A DNA stretch of 64,000 nucleotides from Massilia oculi (GCF_003143515.1 NZ_CP029343.1:1364001-1428000), one strand, 5' to 3'; counted from the first letter of the stretch, positions 19,559 through 31,714 are shown. Notes: generated from the letters alone by a model not told the origin. Numbers and translations are program-made.

Positions 19559-20227
19559 TTACGCGCGCAGGAAGTGAAAAAGGTTGCGCAGCATGGCGGC
19601 GGTCGCGCCCCAAATGAAATATTGCTCGTAGGGCATCGTATAAAAGGCGCGCCGGCCCGCCCCTTGCGGCAATTCGAATACCCGGCGCTGGTGGTTCAAG
19701 CCGTCCATCAGGAAGCTGAGGGGCACTTCGAACGCTTCGGCCACTTCGCCCGGATCGGGCTGCAGCTCGAATGGCGGCTGGACCAGGGCCACCACCGGCG
19801 TCACGCGATAGGCGCTGACGGTGGTGTAATCGGGCAGCACGCCGATGATCTCGATATGGCGGCGGTGCAGGCCGACTTCTTCTTCCGTTTCGCGCAGCGC
19901 CGTCTCGATCGGGGACGAATCGAGCTCTTCGGCCCGGCCGCCGGGGAAACTGATCTGGCCGGCATGGCTGGACAAATGGTCGGTGCGCAAGGTCAGCAGC
20001 ACGGTGACACCCTTGGGACGCGCCACCAGCGGCACCAGCACGGATGCGCGGCGCAAGGTGGCGCCCGTCATGCCGCGGCCCTCGTCCGACGCTTCCTCTT
20101 CCCACGGCAGGGTTTGCGCAAAGCGTGCGCGCAGCGCGGCCGGGATCAGGCGCTCGGGCGCCACCGGCGCCTCGCCGGCCAGGCTGGCAACCGGCAACTG
20201 GGTCGGATCGAAAACGAATTTGGCCAA
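19559..20227 (-). CDS. CoA pyrophosphatase, NUDIX family
   Basis: 222 residues from a TTG at 20227. This start has AAAGGA at the right distance. The longer frame to 20296 would run through the rplS terminator and is rejected. The NUDIX box follows the CoA-pyrophosphatase form: HAGQISFPGGRAEE, then ETALRETEEEVGL. It hydrolyses CoA and acyl-CoA to phosphopantetheine and 3',5'-ADP, a house-cleaning role in the cytoplasm. The C-terminal part (YTMPYEQYFIWGATAAMLRNL) is also typical of this subfamily. Confidence 0.9.
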   Translation of the reverse strand: MAKFVFDPTQLPVASLAGEAPVAPERLIPAALRARFAQTLPWEEEASDEGRGMTGATLRRASVLVPLVARPKGVTVLLTLRTDHLSSHAGQISFPGGRAEELDSSPIETALRETEEEVGLHRRHIEIIGVLPDYTTVSAYRVTPVVALVQPPFELQPDPGEVAEAFEVPLSFLMDGLNHQRRVFELPQGAGRRAFYTMPYEQYFIWGATAAMLRNLFHFLRA

Positions 20228-20259
20228 ACTGAATCCTTTGCAATACTCCGCCCGGAATA

Positions 20260-20289
20260 GAAAAAGGCATCCTTGCGGATGCCTTTTTC
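20260..20289 (-). terminator. Rho-independent terminator of the rpsP-rplS operon
   Basis: 13-bp perfect stem (GAAAAAGGCATCC / GGATGCCTTTTTC) with a four-base loop. The T-run lies inside the 3' arm. It follows the rplS stop by 15 bases. Confidence 0.93.
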
Positions 20290-20304
20290 TGAGCACGAGT
20301 ACGA

Positions 20305-20691
20305 TTACTCGGCAGCAGCGACGGTCTTGACGCGACGCTGTGGCAGTTTTTCTTTGATACGTGCCGACTTGCCCGAACGCTCGCGCAGGTAGTACAGCTT
20401 TGCACGACGGACGTCACCACGACGCTTCACTTCGATCGAAGCGATCAGCGGCGAGTACAGCTGGAACGTACGCTCGACGCCTTCGCCGGACGAGATCTTG
20501 CGAACGATGAAGTTCGAGTTCAGGCCACGGTTACGACGCGAAATCACGACGCCTTCGTATGCCTGGGCGCGCTTGCGGTTGCCTTCGACGACGTTGACGC
20601 TGACGACAACGGTGTCGCCAGGTGCGAAATCAGGGATCTCACGGCCGAGGCGCGCGATTTCTTCTTGCTCGAGTTGTTGAATCAGGTTCAT
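20305..20691 (-). CDS. rplS: 50S ribosomal protein L19
   Basis: 128 residues. It has typical L19 sequence: [15 protein letters not shown], then [27 protein letters not shown] and [13 protein letters not shown], with the basic C-terminus [11 protein letters not shown]19 sits at the 30S-50S interface. It is the last gene of the rpsP-rimM-trmD-rplS operon, with a 116-base gap after trmD, and is followed at once by the operon terminator. Confidence 0.98.
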   Translation of the reverse strand: MNLIQQLEQEEIARLGREIPDFAPGDTVVVSVNVVEGNRKRAQAYEGVVISRRNRGLNSNFIVRKISSGEGVERTFQLYSPLIASIEVKRRGDVRRAKLYYLRERSGKSARIKEKLPQRRVKTVAAAE

Positions 20692-20807
20692 TTTTTATGA
20701 CTCCAAAAACCATCTTGCTGGCACTACCTTCGCCCAGTAGAGGATGGGGTTGAACGACGGACAACGCGTCCGCCGTTGCATGCGCCTTTAATGCCGGCAC
20801 ATATTCT

Positions 20808-21569
20808 TTAACTTGCAGGTTCGACCAACCCTGCCAGAAACTGTTCGTCTTTCTTGCTCAGCTGGCCGGCGGCGCGCGCCTTCTCCAGCAGATCGGGCCG
20901 CTTCGTCGCGGTCGCTTCCAGCATGCGCTGGCGGCGCCACTTGACGATCTCGGCGTGGTTGCCGCCCATCAGGACCGGCGGCACCGGCATGTCTTCATAC
21001 ACTTCCGGCCGTGTGTAATGCGGCGAATCGAGCAGGCCGTTGACGAAGCTGTCTTCGACCGCCGAGGCATCGTCGCCCAGCACGCCGGGAATCAGGCGCA
21101 CCACCGCATCCATCAAGGCCATGGCCGGCAATTCACCGCCCGACAGCACGAAGTCGCCGAGAGAAATCTCTTCGTCGACGCAGCGGTCCAGCAGGCGCTG
21201 GTCCACCGCTTCGTAGCGGCCGCACAGGATCACCAGACCCGGCTCGTCCTTGAGCGCCATCGCGCGTTCGTGGGTCAATGGCTTGCCTTGCGGCGACATG
21301 AACACCACGCGCGGACTTGGCAGGCCGAGCCCGATTTGTCTTTGCTTCGCTGCATTGATCGTCGCTTCGAGCGGCCTGGCCATCATCACCATGCCGGGGC
21401 CGCCGCCGTAAGGGCGATCGTCCACGGTGCGGTGGCGGTCCTGCGTGAAATCGCGTGGATTCCAGATCTGCAGGCCCCAGCGCTGCTGCTCGAAGGCGCG
21501 CCGGGTCACTCCCGACTGCGTCAATGCGGCGAACATTTCAGGGAACAAGCTGACGACGTCAAACTGCAT
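20808..21569 (-). CDS. trmD: tRNA (guanine-N1)-methyltransferase
   Basis: 253 residues, SPOUT methyltransferase. It begins [27 protein letters not shown] and the knotted SAM site [13 protein letters not shown], then [11 protein letters not shown], are all visible. It methylates G37 of tRNAs that read CNN codons and so prevents +1 frameshifting. It lies 27 bases downstream of rimM. Normal length. Confidence 0.98.
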   Translation of the reverse strand: MQFDVVSLFPEMFAALTQSGVTRRAFEQQRWGLQIWNPRDFTQDRHRTVDDRPYGGGPGMVMMARPLEATINAAKQRQIGLGLPSPRVVFMSPQGKPLTHERAMALKDEPGLVILCGRYEAVDQRLLDRCVDEEISLGDFVLSGGELPAMALMDAVVRLIPGVLGDDASAVEDSFVNGLLDSPHYTRPEVYEDMPVPPVLMGGNHAEIVKWRRQRMLEATATKRPDLLEKARAAGQLSKKDEQFLAGLVEPAS

Positions 21570-21596
21570 CGCGACTTGCTCCTCTCAGGAACGGGC

Positions 21597-22154
21597 TCAA
21601 AAATCGAGACCCCAATCCAGGGTAATCAGTTTTTGCTCGAGGCTGACGGTCTTGACGAACTGGTCCACGAACGGCACGAGGCGCTCTTGCGCCTTGCCTT
21701 CGGACGCTGGATCAGCGACCGGAGTGATGCGCAAAATCGATTGCGCGCCGTTGTGCATCATGTCGGTCACCTTGCCCAGGGCTTCGCCCTGCAGGTTGAC
21801 CACATCCAGGCCGATCAGGTCGGACCAGTAATACTCGCCCTCTTCGAGCGCTGGAAACTCGCTGCGCGCGACCTGCACCGTTGCGCCCTTGAGCGCCTCG
21901 GCCGCATCGCGGTCACGCATGCCGACCAGGGTGGCGACAACATCGCCACCGTGCAGCTTTGCACTCCGTACCGTGACGGCGTGCAGGGTCGGCTTGTCGA
22001 GCCACCAGGTTTTCACGCTCAGCAGCGCATCGGCCTCGGGCGAATGCGGGGAGACACGGATGCCGCCCACAATGCCATACGCACCGGAAACATAACCGAC
22101 CGGGGTCAGGTCACCGGGGACTTGCACCCCGCTCGCTACTGCTGAATCGTTCAC
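21597..22154 (-). CDS. rimM: 16S rRNA processing protein RimM
   Basis: 185 residues. The N-terminal RimM domain has VGYVSGAYGIVGGIRVSPHS. A PRC-barrel follows, with YYWSDLIGLDVVNLQGEALGKV and ERLVPFVDQFV. It binds S19 and assists 30S head maturation. Second gene of the operon, 20 bases after rpsP. Confidence 0.97.
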   Translation of the reverse strand: MNDSAVASGVQVPGDLTPVGYVSGAYGIVGGIRVSPHSPEADALLSVKTWWLDKPTLHAVTVRSAKLHGGDVVATLVGMRDRDAAEALKGATVQVARSEFPALEEGEYYWSDLIGLDVVNLQGEALGKVTDMMHNGAQSILRITPVADPASEGKAQERLVPFVDQFVKTVSLEQKLITLDWGLDF

Positions 22155-22174
22155 ACCAACCTTGCTTGCTTAAA

Positions 22175-22423
22175 TCAAGCAGCTGGCTTGTTCTGGGCGA
22201 CCAGACGAGCGACGGTTGGCGACAGTTGTGCGCCAACGCCTTGCCAGTGAGCCAGACGGTCAGCAGCGATACGCAGGCCAACTTCGGCGCCCGAAGCCAT
22301 CGGGTTGTAGAAGCCGATGCGCTCGATGAAACGACCATCGCGACGGTTGCGCGAATCGGTTGCAACGATGTTGAAGAACGGACGCTTTTTAGCGCCACCA
22401 CGAGCCAAACGAATAACGACCAT
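22175..22423 (-). CDS. rpsP: 30S ribosomal protein S16
   Basis: 82 residues. [20 protein letters not shown] and the [13 protein letters not shown] motif are diagnostic of S16. First gene of the rpsP-rimM-trmD-rplS operon, with a clear upstream promoter. Confidence 0.98.
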   Translation of the reverse strand: MVVIRLARGGAKKRPFFNIVATDSRNRRDGRFIERIGFYNPMASGAEVGLRIAADRLAHWQGVGAQLSPTVARLVAQNKPAA

Positions 22424-22465
22424 AATATTTCCGAAAAAGTTGTTCTGGACGGAGAAAGTCGACGA

Positions 22466-22495
22466 TTATAGCGCGCGACACCGAACAGCAGCAAG
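22466..22495 (-). promoter_or_regulatory. Promoter of the rpsP operon
   Basis: Minus strand: TTGCTG (22490-22495), an 18-bp spacer, TATAAT (22466-22471). It is about 40 bases before the rpsP start. Confidence 0.75.
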
Positions 22496-22676
22496 CGTTA
22501 ATGACAACAGGGCCGACTTCACCAACTGTCGTCCCAGCACAATCAACCATTATCGCTGATTTTTCACCTCACCGCCACCGGCCAGCCGCCCAAATCCGCA
22601 GCTTGTCGCGTGAAACGTGCCATTCCTGCAAATCTCGACCATACTCTTGCTGTCCCGAACTAATGAACAACATGAC

Positions 22677-23090
22677 ATGGCCGCTACGCACAAGAACAAG
22701 ACCGTCGCCACCCTGCTCGCCCTGCTGCTGGGCGGGCTTGGCGTCCACCGCTTCTACCTGAAGGGCGGCGCCGACCGGCTCGGGCTGCTGCACCTGTGCG
22801 CGCTCCCCATCACCGGCATCCTGTATGGCGCGGTCAAGCCGCACCCCTTCTACGTGATCCTGCCGCTGCTGGTGTCATTCATCGCCGGCTTCATCGAGGC
22901 GCTGGCGATCGGCCTCACGCCGGACGAGAAATGGGATGCGAAACACAACGCCGGCAGCGGCCGGCAATCGCAATCGAACTGGACCTTGCCGGTGCTGCTG
23001 GTGATCACGATGCTGGCCGGCGCCATCGTCCTGATCGGGACGATGGCGCGGCTGTTCGACCTGCTGTTGACGGGCGGGGCCTACGGTTAG
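22677..23090 (+). CDS. TM2-domain membrane protein
   Basis: 137 residues. An ATG at 22677 gives a TM2 domain straight away: KNKTVATLLALLLGGLGVHRFYLKG, then a second hydrophobic segment (FYVILPLLVSFIAGFIEALAIG) and a third near the C-terminus (VLLVITMLAGAIVLIG). TM2 proteins are small inner-membrane proteins without a known reaction. An upstream TTG/ATG extension to 22617 is less likely. The stop overlaps the convergent acyl-CoA dehydrogenase stop by four bases. Confidence 0.8.
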   Translation: MAATHKNKTVATLLALLLGGLGVHRFYLKGGADRLGLLHLCALPITGILYGAVKPHPFYVILPLLVSFIAGFIEALAIGLTPDEKWDAKHNAGSGRQSQSNWTLPVLLVITMLAGAIVLIGTMARLFDLLLTGGAYG

Positions 23091-24877
23091 AACTGGTCGA
23101 CCTCGAGCGCCAGCACGCCGGCGGCGCCTTCCACGATCGCATGACGCAGGCCGGGCGCCTGCGACAGGATGTGGTCGGCATAGAAGCGCGCGGTAGCGAT
23201 CTTGGCGCGGTAGAAGGCGGCATCGCCCTCGCCCGCGTCGAGCTTGCCCTGCGCCACCAATGCCGCGCGCGCCATCTGCCACCCGCCCAGCACGATGCCG
23301 GCCAGCTTCAGGTAAGTCACGCTGCCGGCGAACACGGCGCGCACGTCCGGTTTGACGTTGGCGACCACGTAATCGACCACCTGTTCCAGCGCGCTGGCGC
23401 CTTCGCCCAGGCTGCGCGCGATGGCGGCGCTGTCTTGTCCCTGCACCTCACCCAATTGCGCCTCGACCGCGCGGATCTGCGCGATCAGCGCCTTGGCCAC
23501 CGCACCGCCATCGCGCACCGTCTTGCGGCCGACCAGATCGTTGGCCTGGATCGCCGTCGTACCCTCGTAGATGGTGAGGATCTTGGCGTCGCGGTAATGC
23601 TGGGCCGCGCCGGTTTCTTCAATAAAACCCATGCCGCCGTGCACCTGCACGCCGTCGCGCGCGACGTTTTCGCTCATCTCGGTCGACCAGCCCTTGATGA
23701 CCGGGACCAGGTATTCGTACACGGCCAGATTGGCCTTGCGGGTTGCCTCATCCGGATGGTGATGCGCCAGGTCCGAGATGCCGGCGCCGACATAGGCCAG
23801 CGCACGCGCCGCCTCGGTCTGCGCGCGCATCGACATCAGCATGCGGCGCACGTCAGGATGGTTGATAATGGCCACCGGGCCGCTCGAGCCGGCCACGTCG
23901 CGCGACTGGATGCGGTCCTTCGCGAACGCCACCGCCTGCTGGTAGGCGTGTTCGGCCAGGCCGACGCCCTGCATGCCGACGCCGAAGCGGGCCGCGTTCA
24001 TCATGATGAACATGTATTCCAGGCCGCGGTTCTCTTCGCCCACCAGGGTACCGATCGCGCCGCCGCCGTCGCCGAACTGCAGCACGGCGGTCGGGCTGGC
24101 CTTGATGCCCAGCTTGTGCTCGATCGACACGCAGTGCACGTCGTTGCGCGCCCCCAGCGAACCATCGTCGTTGATCAGGAATTTCGGCACGATGAACAGC
24201 GAGATGCCCTTCACGCCCGGCGGCGCATCCGGCGTCCTCGCCAGCACCAGGTGGACGATGTTCTCGGTCATGTCGTGATCGCCATAGGTGATGTAGATTT
24301 TGGTGCCGAAAATCTTATACGTGCCGTCGCCCTGCGGCTCGGCGCGGGTGCGCACAGCGGCCAGGTCGGAGCCGGCCTGCGGCTCGGTGAGATTCATGGT
24401 GCCGGTCCACTGGCCCGAGACCAGCGGCTCGAGGAAGCGCGCTTTCTGCGCATCGGAGCCGGCGGTGAGCAGCGCCTCGATGGCGCCGTCGGACAGCAGC
24501 GCGACCAGCGCGAATGCCAGGTTCGCGCCATGCAGCATTTCCATGCACGGCGTGGCCACCAGCTTGGGCAAGCCCTGGCCGCCGAACTCTTGCGGGTGCT
24601 GCACGCCCTGCCAGCCGGCATCGGCATAGGCGCGGAAGGCTTCCTTGAAGCCCTTCGTCGTCGTGACACTGCCATCCTTCCAGTAGCTCGGCTCCTTGTC
24701 GCCGGCATGGTTCAGCGGAGCGATCACTTCGCTGCAGAATTTCGCGTTTTCTTCCAGCACCGCTTCCACGGTGTCGGGCGTCGCGTCCTCGCAGCCGGGC
24801 AGCGCATTGACCTCGGCGAGGTTGGCCAGTTCATTGAGGACGAACTGCATGTCTTTCAGCGGGGCGTTATAGCTCAC
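23087..24877 (-). CDS. Acyl-CoA dehydrogenase, long two-domain type
   Basis: 596 residues, the length of the about 600-residue FadE-like class with an extra C-terminal domain. The FAD/acyl-CoA core is visible: [19 protein letters not shown], the [23 protein letters not shown] segment, and [26 protein letters not shown] with the active-site region. It oxidises fatty acyl-CoA to enoyl-CoA and passes electrons to ETF, whose genes lie immediately upstream on the same strand. An intrinsic terminator separates it from etfA, so expression may be partly independent. Cytoplasmic. Confidence 0.93.
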   Translation of the reverse strand: MSYNAPLKDMQFVLNELANLAEVNALPGCEDATPDTVEAVLEENAKFCSEVIAPLNHAGDKEPSYWKDGSVTTTKGFKEAFRAYADAGWQGVQHPQEFGGQGLPKLVATPCMEMLHGANLAFALVALLSDGAIEALLTAGSDAQKARFLEPLVSGQWTGTMNLTEPQAGSDLAAVRTRAEPQGDGTYKIFGTKIYITYGDHDMTENIVHLVLARTPDAPPGVKGISLFIVPKFLINDDGSLGARNDVHCVSIEHKLGIKASPTAVLQFGDGGGAIGTLVGEENRGLEYMFIMMNAARFGVGMQGVGLAEHAYQQAVAFAKDRIQSRDVAGSSGPVAIINHPDVRRMLMSMRAQTEAARALAYVGAGISDLAHHHPDEATRKANLAVYEYLVPVIKGWSTEMSENVARDGVQVHGGMGFIEETGAAQHYRDAKILTIYEGTTAIQANDLVGRKTVRDGGAVAKALIAQIRAVEAQLGEVQGQDSAAIARSLGEGASALEQVVDYVVANVKPDVRAVFAGSVTYLKLAGIVLGGWQMARAALVAQGKLDAGEGDAAFYRAKIATARFYADHILSQAPGLRHAIVEGAAGVLALEVDQF

Positions 24878-24904
24878 CTGTTGTCTCCTGATGGTCTCTC
24901 ATGC

Positions 24905-24941
24905 AAAAAAAACGCCGTTCCTGCGCGGGCGGGAACGGCGT
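24905..24941 (-). terminator. Rho-independent terminator after etfA
   Basis: 10-bp stem ACGCCGTTCC / GGAACGGCGT, GC loop, then eight T on the minus strand. It lies between etfA and the acyl-CoA dehydrogenase gene. Confidence 0.85.
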
Positions 24942-24985
24942 GTGCGGGTGCCTGCGGCGCGCGTCTCGATGAGCGCGCCAGCCGG

Positions 24986-25921
24986 TCAGCCCAGTTCCTT
25001 GACCAGCTCCGGCACGACCTCGAACAGGTCGCCCACGAGGCCGTAGTCGGCGACCGAGAAGATCGGCGCTTCCGGATCCTTGTTGATGGCGACGATGGTC
25101 TTCGAGTCCTTCATGCCGGCCAGATGCTGGATCGCACCCGAGATGCCCACGGCGATGTACAGGGTCGGGGCGACGATCTTGCCCGTCTGGCCCACCTGCC
25201 AGTCGTTCGGCACGAAGCCGGCGTCGACCGCGGCGCGCGAGGCGCCCATGGCGGCGCCCAGCTTGTCGGCCAGCGGCTCCAGGATCTTGAAGTTGTCGGC
25301 CGAGCCGATGCCGCGGCCTCCCGAGACGATCACCTTGGCGGCGGTCAGCTCGGGACGGTCCGATTTGGCCAGCTCGCGGCCCACGAAGGTCGAGGTGCCG
25401 GAATCGGCGACGGCAGTCACGTTCTCGATGGCGGCCGAACCGCCGCCGGCTGCCGAATCGAAGGCGGTGCCGCGCACGGTGATGACCTTGACCTTGTCGC
25501 TCGACTGCACGGTGGCGATCGCGTTGCCGGCGTAGATCGGACGCTCGAAGGTGTCGGGCGAATCGACCTTGGTGATCTCGGAGATCTGCGCCACGTCCAG
25601 CTTGGCGGCCACGCGCGGCAGGATGTTCTTGCCGTAGGCGGTGGCCGGGGCCAGGATGTGCGAGTACTCGCCGGAGGCAGCCTGGGCCAGGATCTGCTCG
25701 GCCACGTTCTCGGCCAGGCCGTCGGCGAAGTGCGGCGCGTCGGCGACCAGCACTTTCGACACGCCGGCGATCCCTGCTGCGGCTTCGGCGGCGGCGCCGC
25801 AGTTCGAACCGGCGACCAGGATATGGACATCGCCGCCGCACTGGGCGGCCGCGGTCACGGTGTGGTGGGTAGCGCCCTTCAGGGAGCCGTTGTCGTGTTC
25901 AGCAATGACTAATGCGACCAT
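24986..25921 (-). CDS. etfA: Electron transfer flavoprotein alpha subunit
   Basis: 311 residues. The C-terminal FAD domain carries [37 protein letters not shown] and [22 protein letters not shown], all ETF-alpha signatures. With EtfB it shuttles electrons from acyl-CoA dehydrogenases to ETF-ubiquinone oxidoreductase. It lies 33 bases downstream of etfB. Confidence 0.97.
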   Translation of the reverse strand: MVALVIAEHDNGSLKGATHHTVTAAAQCGGDVHILVAGSNCGAAAEAAAGIAGVSKVLVADAPHFADGLAENVAEQILAQAASGEYSHILAPATAYGKNILPRVAAKLDVAQISEITKVDSPDTFERPIYAGNAIATVQSSDKVKVITVRGTAFDSAAGGGSAAIENVTAVADSGTSTFVGRELAKSDRPELTAAKVIVSGGRGIGSADNFKILEPLADKLGAAMGASRAAVDAGFVPNDWQVGQTGKIVAPTLYIAVGISGAIQHLAGMKDSKTIVAINKDPEAPIFSVADYGLVGDLFEVVPELVKELG

Positions 25922-25954
25922 GTTGATTCCTATGAATTATGTGCGAGGGCTGGC

Positions 25955-26704
25955 TTAGATGACTTTGGCTTCGGTGCGCAGCTTCTGCACCAGGGTCGCC
26001 ACGTCCGGCACCTTGACGCCGGCCGAGCGCTTGGCCGGCTCGACGACCTTCAGGGTCTTCAGGCGCGGCGCGACGTCGACGCCCAAATCCTCTGGCTTGA
26101 CGGTCTCGAGCGGCTTCTTCTTCGCCTTCATGATGTTCGGCAGCGTCACGTAGCGCGGCTCGTTCAGGCGCAGGTCGGTGGTGATGATCGCAGGCAGGGT
26201 CAGGGCCACGGTTTCCAGGCCGCCGTCGACTTCGCGGGTCACGGTGACCTTGCCGTCTTCCAGCACGACTTTCGAGGCGAAGGTGGCTTGCGGCCAGCCC
26301 AGCAGCGCAGCCAGCATCTGGCCGGTCTGGTTCGAATCGTCGTCGATCGCCTGCTTGCCCAGGATGATCAGCTGCGGCTGTTCCTTGTCGGCCAGCGCCT
26401 TGACGATCTTGGCCACGGCCAGCGGCTCGGTGTCGCCGGCGGTTTCCACCAGGATGCCGCGGTCGGCGCCGATCGCCATGCCGGTACGCAGGGTTTCCTG
26501 GCACTGGGCCACGCCCACCGAGACCGCCACCACCTCGGTGACCTTGCCGCCCTCTTTCAGGCGGGTTGCCTCTTCCAGTGCAATCTCGTCGAACGGGTTC
26601 ATCGACATCTTGACGTTCGCGACATCGACGCCGCTATTGTCGGACTTGACGCGAACCTTGACGTTGTAGTCGACCACGCGTTTGACGGGTACCAGGACTT
26701 TCAT
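25955..26704 (-). CDS. etfB: Electron transfer flavoprotein beta subunit
   Basis: 249 residues. [20 protein letters not shown] at the start, [16 protein letters not shown], the AMP-binding region [19 protein letters not shown] and the recognition-loop segment [20 protein letters not shown] identify ETF-beta. First gene of the etfBA unit. It has a TATAAT upstream and a 12-bp palindrome behind it. Confidence 0.97.
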   Translation of the reverse strand: MKVLVPVKRVVDYNVKVRVKSDNSGVDVANVKMSMNPFDEIALEEATRLKEGGKVTEVVAVSVGVAQCQETLRTGMAIGADRGILVETAGDTEPLAVAKIVKALADKEQPQLIILGKQAIDDDSNQTGQMLAALLGWPQATFASKVVLEDGKVTVTREVDGGLETVALTLPAIITTDLRLNEPRYVTLPNIMKAKKKPLETVKPEDLGVDVAPRLKTLKVVEPAKRSAGVKVPDVATLVQKLRTEAKVI

Positions 26705-26747
26705 AGGGTGCCTTTAAAAATGGGATGGATCGAAATAAGTGGCATAG

Positions 26748-26795
26748 ATTATATGAGAAATCGACGCTCCGGACCAAATTAAAGCACGATCGTGC
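26748..26795 (-). promoter_or_regulatory. etfBA promoter and palindromic operator
   Basis: Minus strand: TATAAT at 26748-26753 with a weak TTGGTC-like -35. A perfect 12-bp palindrome GCACGATCGTGC lies at 26784-26795, just upstream of the -35. The shape suits a dimeric regulator, for example a TetR-type fatty-acid regulator. The regulator itself is not in the window. Confidence 0.55.
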
Positions 26796-26918
26796 GATTT
26801 TTAGTTAGAAGAAAACGCCTAATCGGCCTATCTCGCTTATTACAGGGGGAGCGGACGGGGCTGGAGGCCCCGTCTCAGGGTCCGCACGCGGCTGCAGCAT
26901 GGACTGCAGCCTGTCGCA

Positions 26919-27182
26919 TTATTTGCGGCGCATCAGGAAGGTGAACTCGCCATTCTCGTGGGTATGTGCCAGCAACGCATTGCCAGTTTGCTTGGCGAAG
27001 GCCTGGAAGTCGCGCACGGAGCCGGTGTCGGTGGCAACGATGCGCAGCACCTGGCCGGTTTCCATCTCGGCGAGCGCCTTCTTGGCTTTGAGGATGGGCA
27101 GCGGACAGTTCAGTCCGCGCGCATCCAGGTCTCTCTGGAATTCCATGGTGTCGGTGTCGGTTTCAAAAGTGATATCGCTCAT
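26919..27182 (-). CDS. TusA-family sulfurtransferase-like protein
   Basis: 87 residues from the ATG at 27182 (AGG eight bases upstream). The frame to 27224 has no better signal. The LNCPLPILKAKKAL segment carries the Cys-Pro-x-Pro active site of TusA/YeeD/SirA proteins. The C-terminal half (DTGSVRDFQAFAKQTGNALLAHTHENGEFTFLMRRK region) matches the stand-alone type. TusA relays persulfide sulfur for tRNA thiolation and other sulfur transfer. Without tus genes nearby the exact role is open. Cytoplasmic. Confidence 0.88.
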   Translation of the reverse strand: MSDITFETDTDTMEFQRDLDARGLNCPLPILKAKKALAEMETGQVLRIVATDTGSVRDFQAFAKQTGNALLAHTHENGEFTFLMRRK

Positions 27183-27516
27183 CGCATTACCTGCTTTGAT
27201 TAAGTGGTCCAACTTCAGTCGCATACTACTCCAATTCGGGGAGTATGACGCACCGCACCAAAATAGTCACACATTGTTGCAAGATTGCAACCGCAATGTG
27301 AAATCCTTGACCGGAAGACATTGAGTGTGTACTGGATGCTCACGAATCGGCACTGCAGCGGTGCATCACGCCCCTTAGATGCGGTCCGAATTGGGGCGTG
27401 CAATAGTCCGAATGACCATGAAAACAAAGTGTTACCACCTGCGCTCTGGTTGCGGACGGCGCAAGAAAAACGCCACCCGGAGGTGGCGTGATTCATCCGA
27501 CCAACTGCGCCGGACC
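27183..27516. other. Gene-free stretch with several inverted repeats
   Basis: No convincing ORF. It holds a near-complete palindrome at 27270-27300 (CACATT, GTTGCAA, GA, TTGCAAC, three bases, AATGTG) and an 8-bp inverted repeat CACGCCCC/GGGGCGTG at 27367-27400. The alaS terminator lies at its far end. The palindromes lie upstream of the TusA gene on the minus strand and may be operator sites. Confidence 0.6.
27466..27489 (-). terminator. Rho-independent terminator of alaS
   Basis: CGCCACC / GGTGGCG stem with a four-base loop, followed on the minus strand by TTTTTC. It begins about 28 bases after the alaS stop. Confidence 0.85.
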
Positions 27517-30138
<2,622 letters not shown>

Positions 30139-30183
30139 GTCTGTTGGAGGGCGGAATGAGGCAGCGTGCCATATAAAGGAACG

Positions 30184-30230
30184 ATTATAGCCTAGCCGCC
30201 GCCGTCAATATCGGTCCGACTGATATTGAC
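30184..30230 (-). promoter_or_regulatory. alaS -10 box and upstream palindrome
   Basis: TATAAT at 30184-30189 (minus strand). GTCAATATC (30204-30212) and GATATTGAC (30222-30230) form a perfect 9-bp inverted repeat with a 9-base spacer over the -35 region. No T-run follows on either strand, so an operator is more likely than a terminator. E. coli AlaRS represses its own gene through a palindrome, so autoregulation is one possibility. Confidence 0.5.
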
Positions 30231-30251
30231 AACTTGCCAGCAACAGTGGAT

Positions 30252-30479
30252 TCAGCGCAGCAGGGGCGAGATCGCGCGCGTCCTCGGCTCGACCGGCGCC
30301 AGCATCGTCATGGCCGCTCCCTGCAGGATGCGCGCACGGGCCTCGCCGGTCGGATCGGACTCGCGCCGGCGCGCGCCGGCCTGCACCGACTTGCCGACGC
30401 GGTCGAGCCATTGGCTGACGGCGGCCTGGACGCCTGCGGCGTGCGGGGAGAACGGGATGATGGTGGTCGAGAGTGCCAT
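30252..30479 (-). CDS. Small hypothetical protein
   Basis: 75 residues from the ATG at 30479 (MALSTTIIPFSPHAAGVQAAV). It fills the gap between the phosphodiesterase gene and alaS on the same strand. The composition is protein-like in the first half (amphipathic, VSQWLDRVGKSVQAGARRR) and it stays in frame to a TGA. The ribosome binding site is weak. No domain is recognised. It could be a genuine small basic protein or a chance ORF. Confidence 0.4.
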   Translation of the reverse strand: MALSTTIIPFSPHAAGVQAAVSQWLDRVGKSVQAGARRRESDPTGEARARILQGAAMTMLAPVEPRTRAISPLLR

Positions 30480-30573
30480 GTTTGCTGCTTCAGAGAGATC
30501 GTCAGTACTTAACGTCTCCCGGGCGACCATTCTTGAGGCCGCCCGCGAAATATATTGCTCAGCCGAAAGTCTC

Positions 30574-31350
30574 TCAGGCGAAGTCGGGCCCGATCAGGTC
30601 GATGCGGTCGGTGCAGAACGCGTCCACGCCCCAGTCCAGCAAGGTGCGCGCACGACCGGGATCGTTGACGGTATAGCAGAACAGGCCGAAACCGCCGTCC
30701 TTCACCGCGCGCGCCATCTCCGGCCCCAGGTGCTGGTGATTGGTATGGATGGCAACCGCGTCCAGCGCCCGCGCGCGCAGCTCCCAATCCGGCCCCAGCG
30801 CGCTGATCAGGCAGGCGCGCGGAAGCTGCGGCGCGGCCAGGCGCGCGCTGGCCAGCGCCGCGTCGCTGAACGAGGACAGCAGCGGGACCCGGGCCATGTC
30901 TGCGGCCGCGAGTTCGGCGGCGAACAGCTCGGCGGCAAGCGCCGCCACGGCCGCGCCGGTTTCCGCTTCGAACCCGGGCGCCGGCTTGATCTCGATATTC
31001 ATCCACACGCCCTGCTCCTTGCACAGGCGCGCGAACTCGGTGAACAGCGGCACCGGCTCACCGGCGAACGCCGGGGCGAACCAGGCGCCGGCATCCATCG
31101 CCGCGAGATCGCCGGCATCGTGCTCGAACACGCTGCCGCTGCCCTTCACCGTGCGGCCCAGGGCGGGGTCGTGCATCACCACCGGGACGCCGTCGCGCGC
31201 CAGCATGACGTCGAACTCGATCGCCCGAAAGCCCGCCTGCATGCCGCAGCGCAGGCCGGCGTACGTGTTCTCGGGCGCCAGGGTGCCGCCGCCGCGGTGG
31301 GCCAGGACACGGGGGTAAGGCCAGATGCGAGGCCAGATACGGGGCCACAT
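30574..31350 (-). CDS. ugpQ: Glycerophosphodiester phosphodiesterase
   Basis: 258 residues, TIM-barrel GDPD. Motifs: AHRGGGTLAPENTYAGL near residue 17, AIEFDVMLARDGVPVVMHDPALGRT with the metal-binding Glu and Asp and catalytic His, and WMNIEIKPAPG. No signal peptide, so it is the cytoplasmic UgpQ type. It releases glycerol-3-phosphate from phospholipid head groups. The N-terminus contains an odd short repeat of Trp-Pro-Arg-Ile. No ugp transporter is adjacent. The start is 19 bases after the DUF1294 stop. Confidence 0.9.
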   Translation of the reverse strand: MWPRIWPRIWPYPRVLAHRGGGTLAPENTYAGLRCGMQAGFRAIEFDVMLARDGVPVVMHDPALGRTVKGSGSVFEHDAGDLAAMDAGAWFAPAFAGEPVPLFTEFARLCKEQGVWMNIEIKPAPGFEAETGAAVAALAAELFAAELAAADMARVPLLSSFSDAALASARLAAPQLPRACLISALGPDWELRARALDAVAIHTNHQHLGPEMARAVKDGGFGLFCYTVNDPGRARTLLDWGVDAFCTDRIDLIGPDFA

Positions 31351-31369
31351 GCGCGCCTCCTGTCGACGA

Positions 31370-31714
31370 TCAGGCCGGCACGCCGAGGCGCCAGGCCAGC
31401 CAAACGAAAGCGCCCAGGTTCAGCGCCACCGTCAGCTGGAACTTGCGCTGGAACGATTGCTTGCTGGTCTTGTGGCGCAACCACTGCTGGGCCAGCAGCG
31501 CGCCGGGCCAGCCGCCGACCAGGCCCAGGATCAGCAAGGTGCTTTCCGGCGTGCGCCAGGACTGCGTACGCGCCGCCGACTTGTCGATCGCGTAGGCGAC
31601 GAAGCAGGTCAGGCTGGTCGTCAGGTAGGCGACACCGACCAGCTGGGACATGTCCCAGGCCATGCTGGCGAACAGGTAGACGGCGAGAAAGAGGACAAGC
31701 GGCAGGTAGGGCAT
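31370..31714 (-). CDS. DUF1294 membrane protein
   Basis: 114 residues with three hydrophobic segments (LPLVLFLAVYLFASMAW, VAYLTTSLTCFVAYAIDKSAA, LTVALNLGAFVWLAWRLG). The conserved DUF1294 block is clear: FVAYAIDKSAARTQSWRTPE and LGLVGGWPGALLAQQWLRHKTSKQSF. The function is unknown for the family. It is usually near cold-shock genes, but not here. Inner membrane. Confidence 0.85.
   Translation of the reverse strand: MPYLPLVLFLAVYLFASMAWDMSQLVGVAYLTTSLTCFVAYAIDKSAARTQSWRTPESTLLILGLVGGWPGALLAQQWLRHKTSKQSFQRKFQLTVALNLGAFVWLAWRLGVPA

Noticed and set aside
19559..20296. Longer NUDIX start at 20296 (ATG)
   Set aside because: The first 23 codons run through the rplS terminator hairpin. The TTG at 20227 has a proper AAAGGA and gives the family N-terminus.
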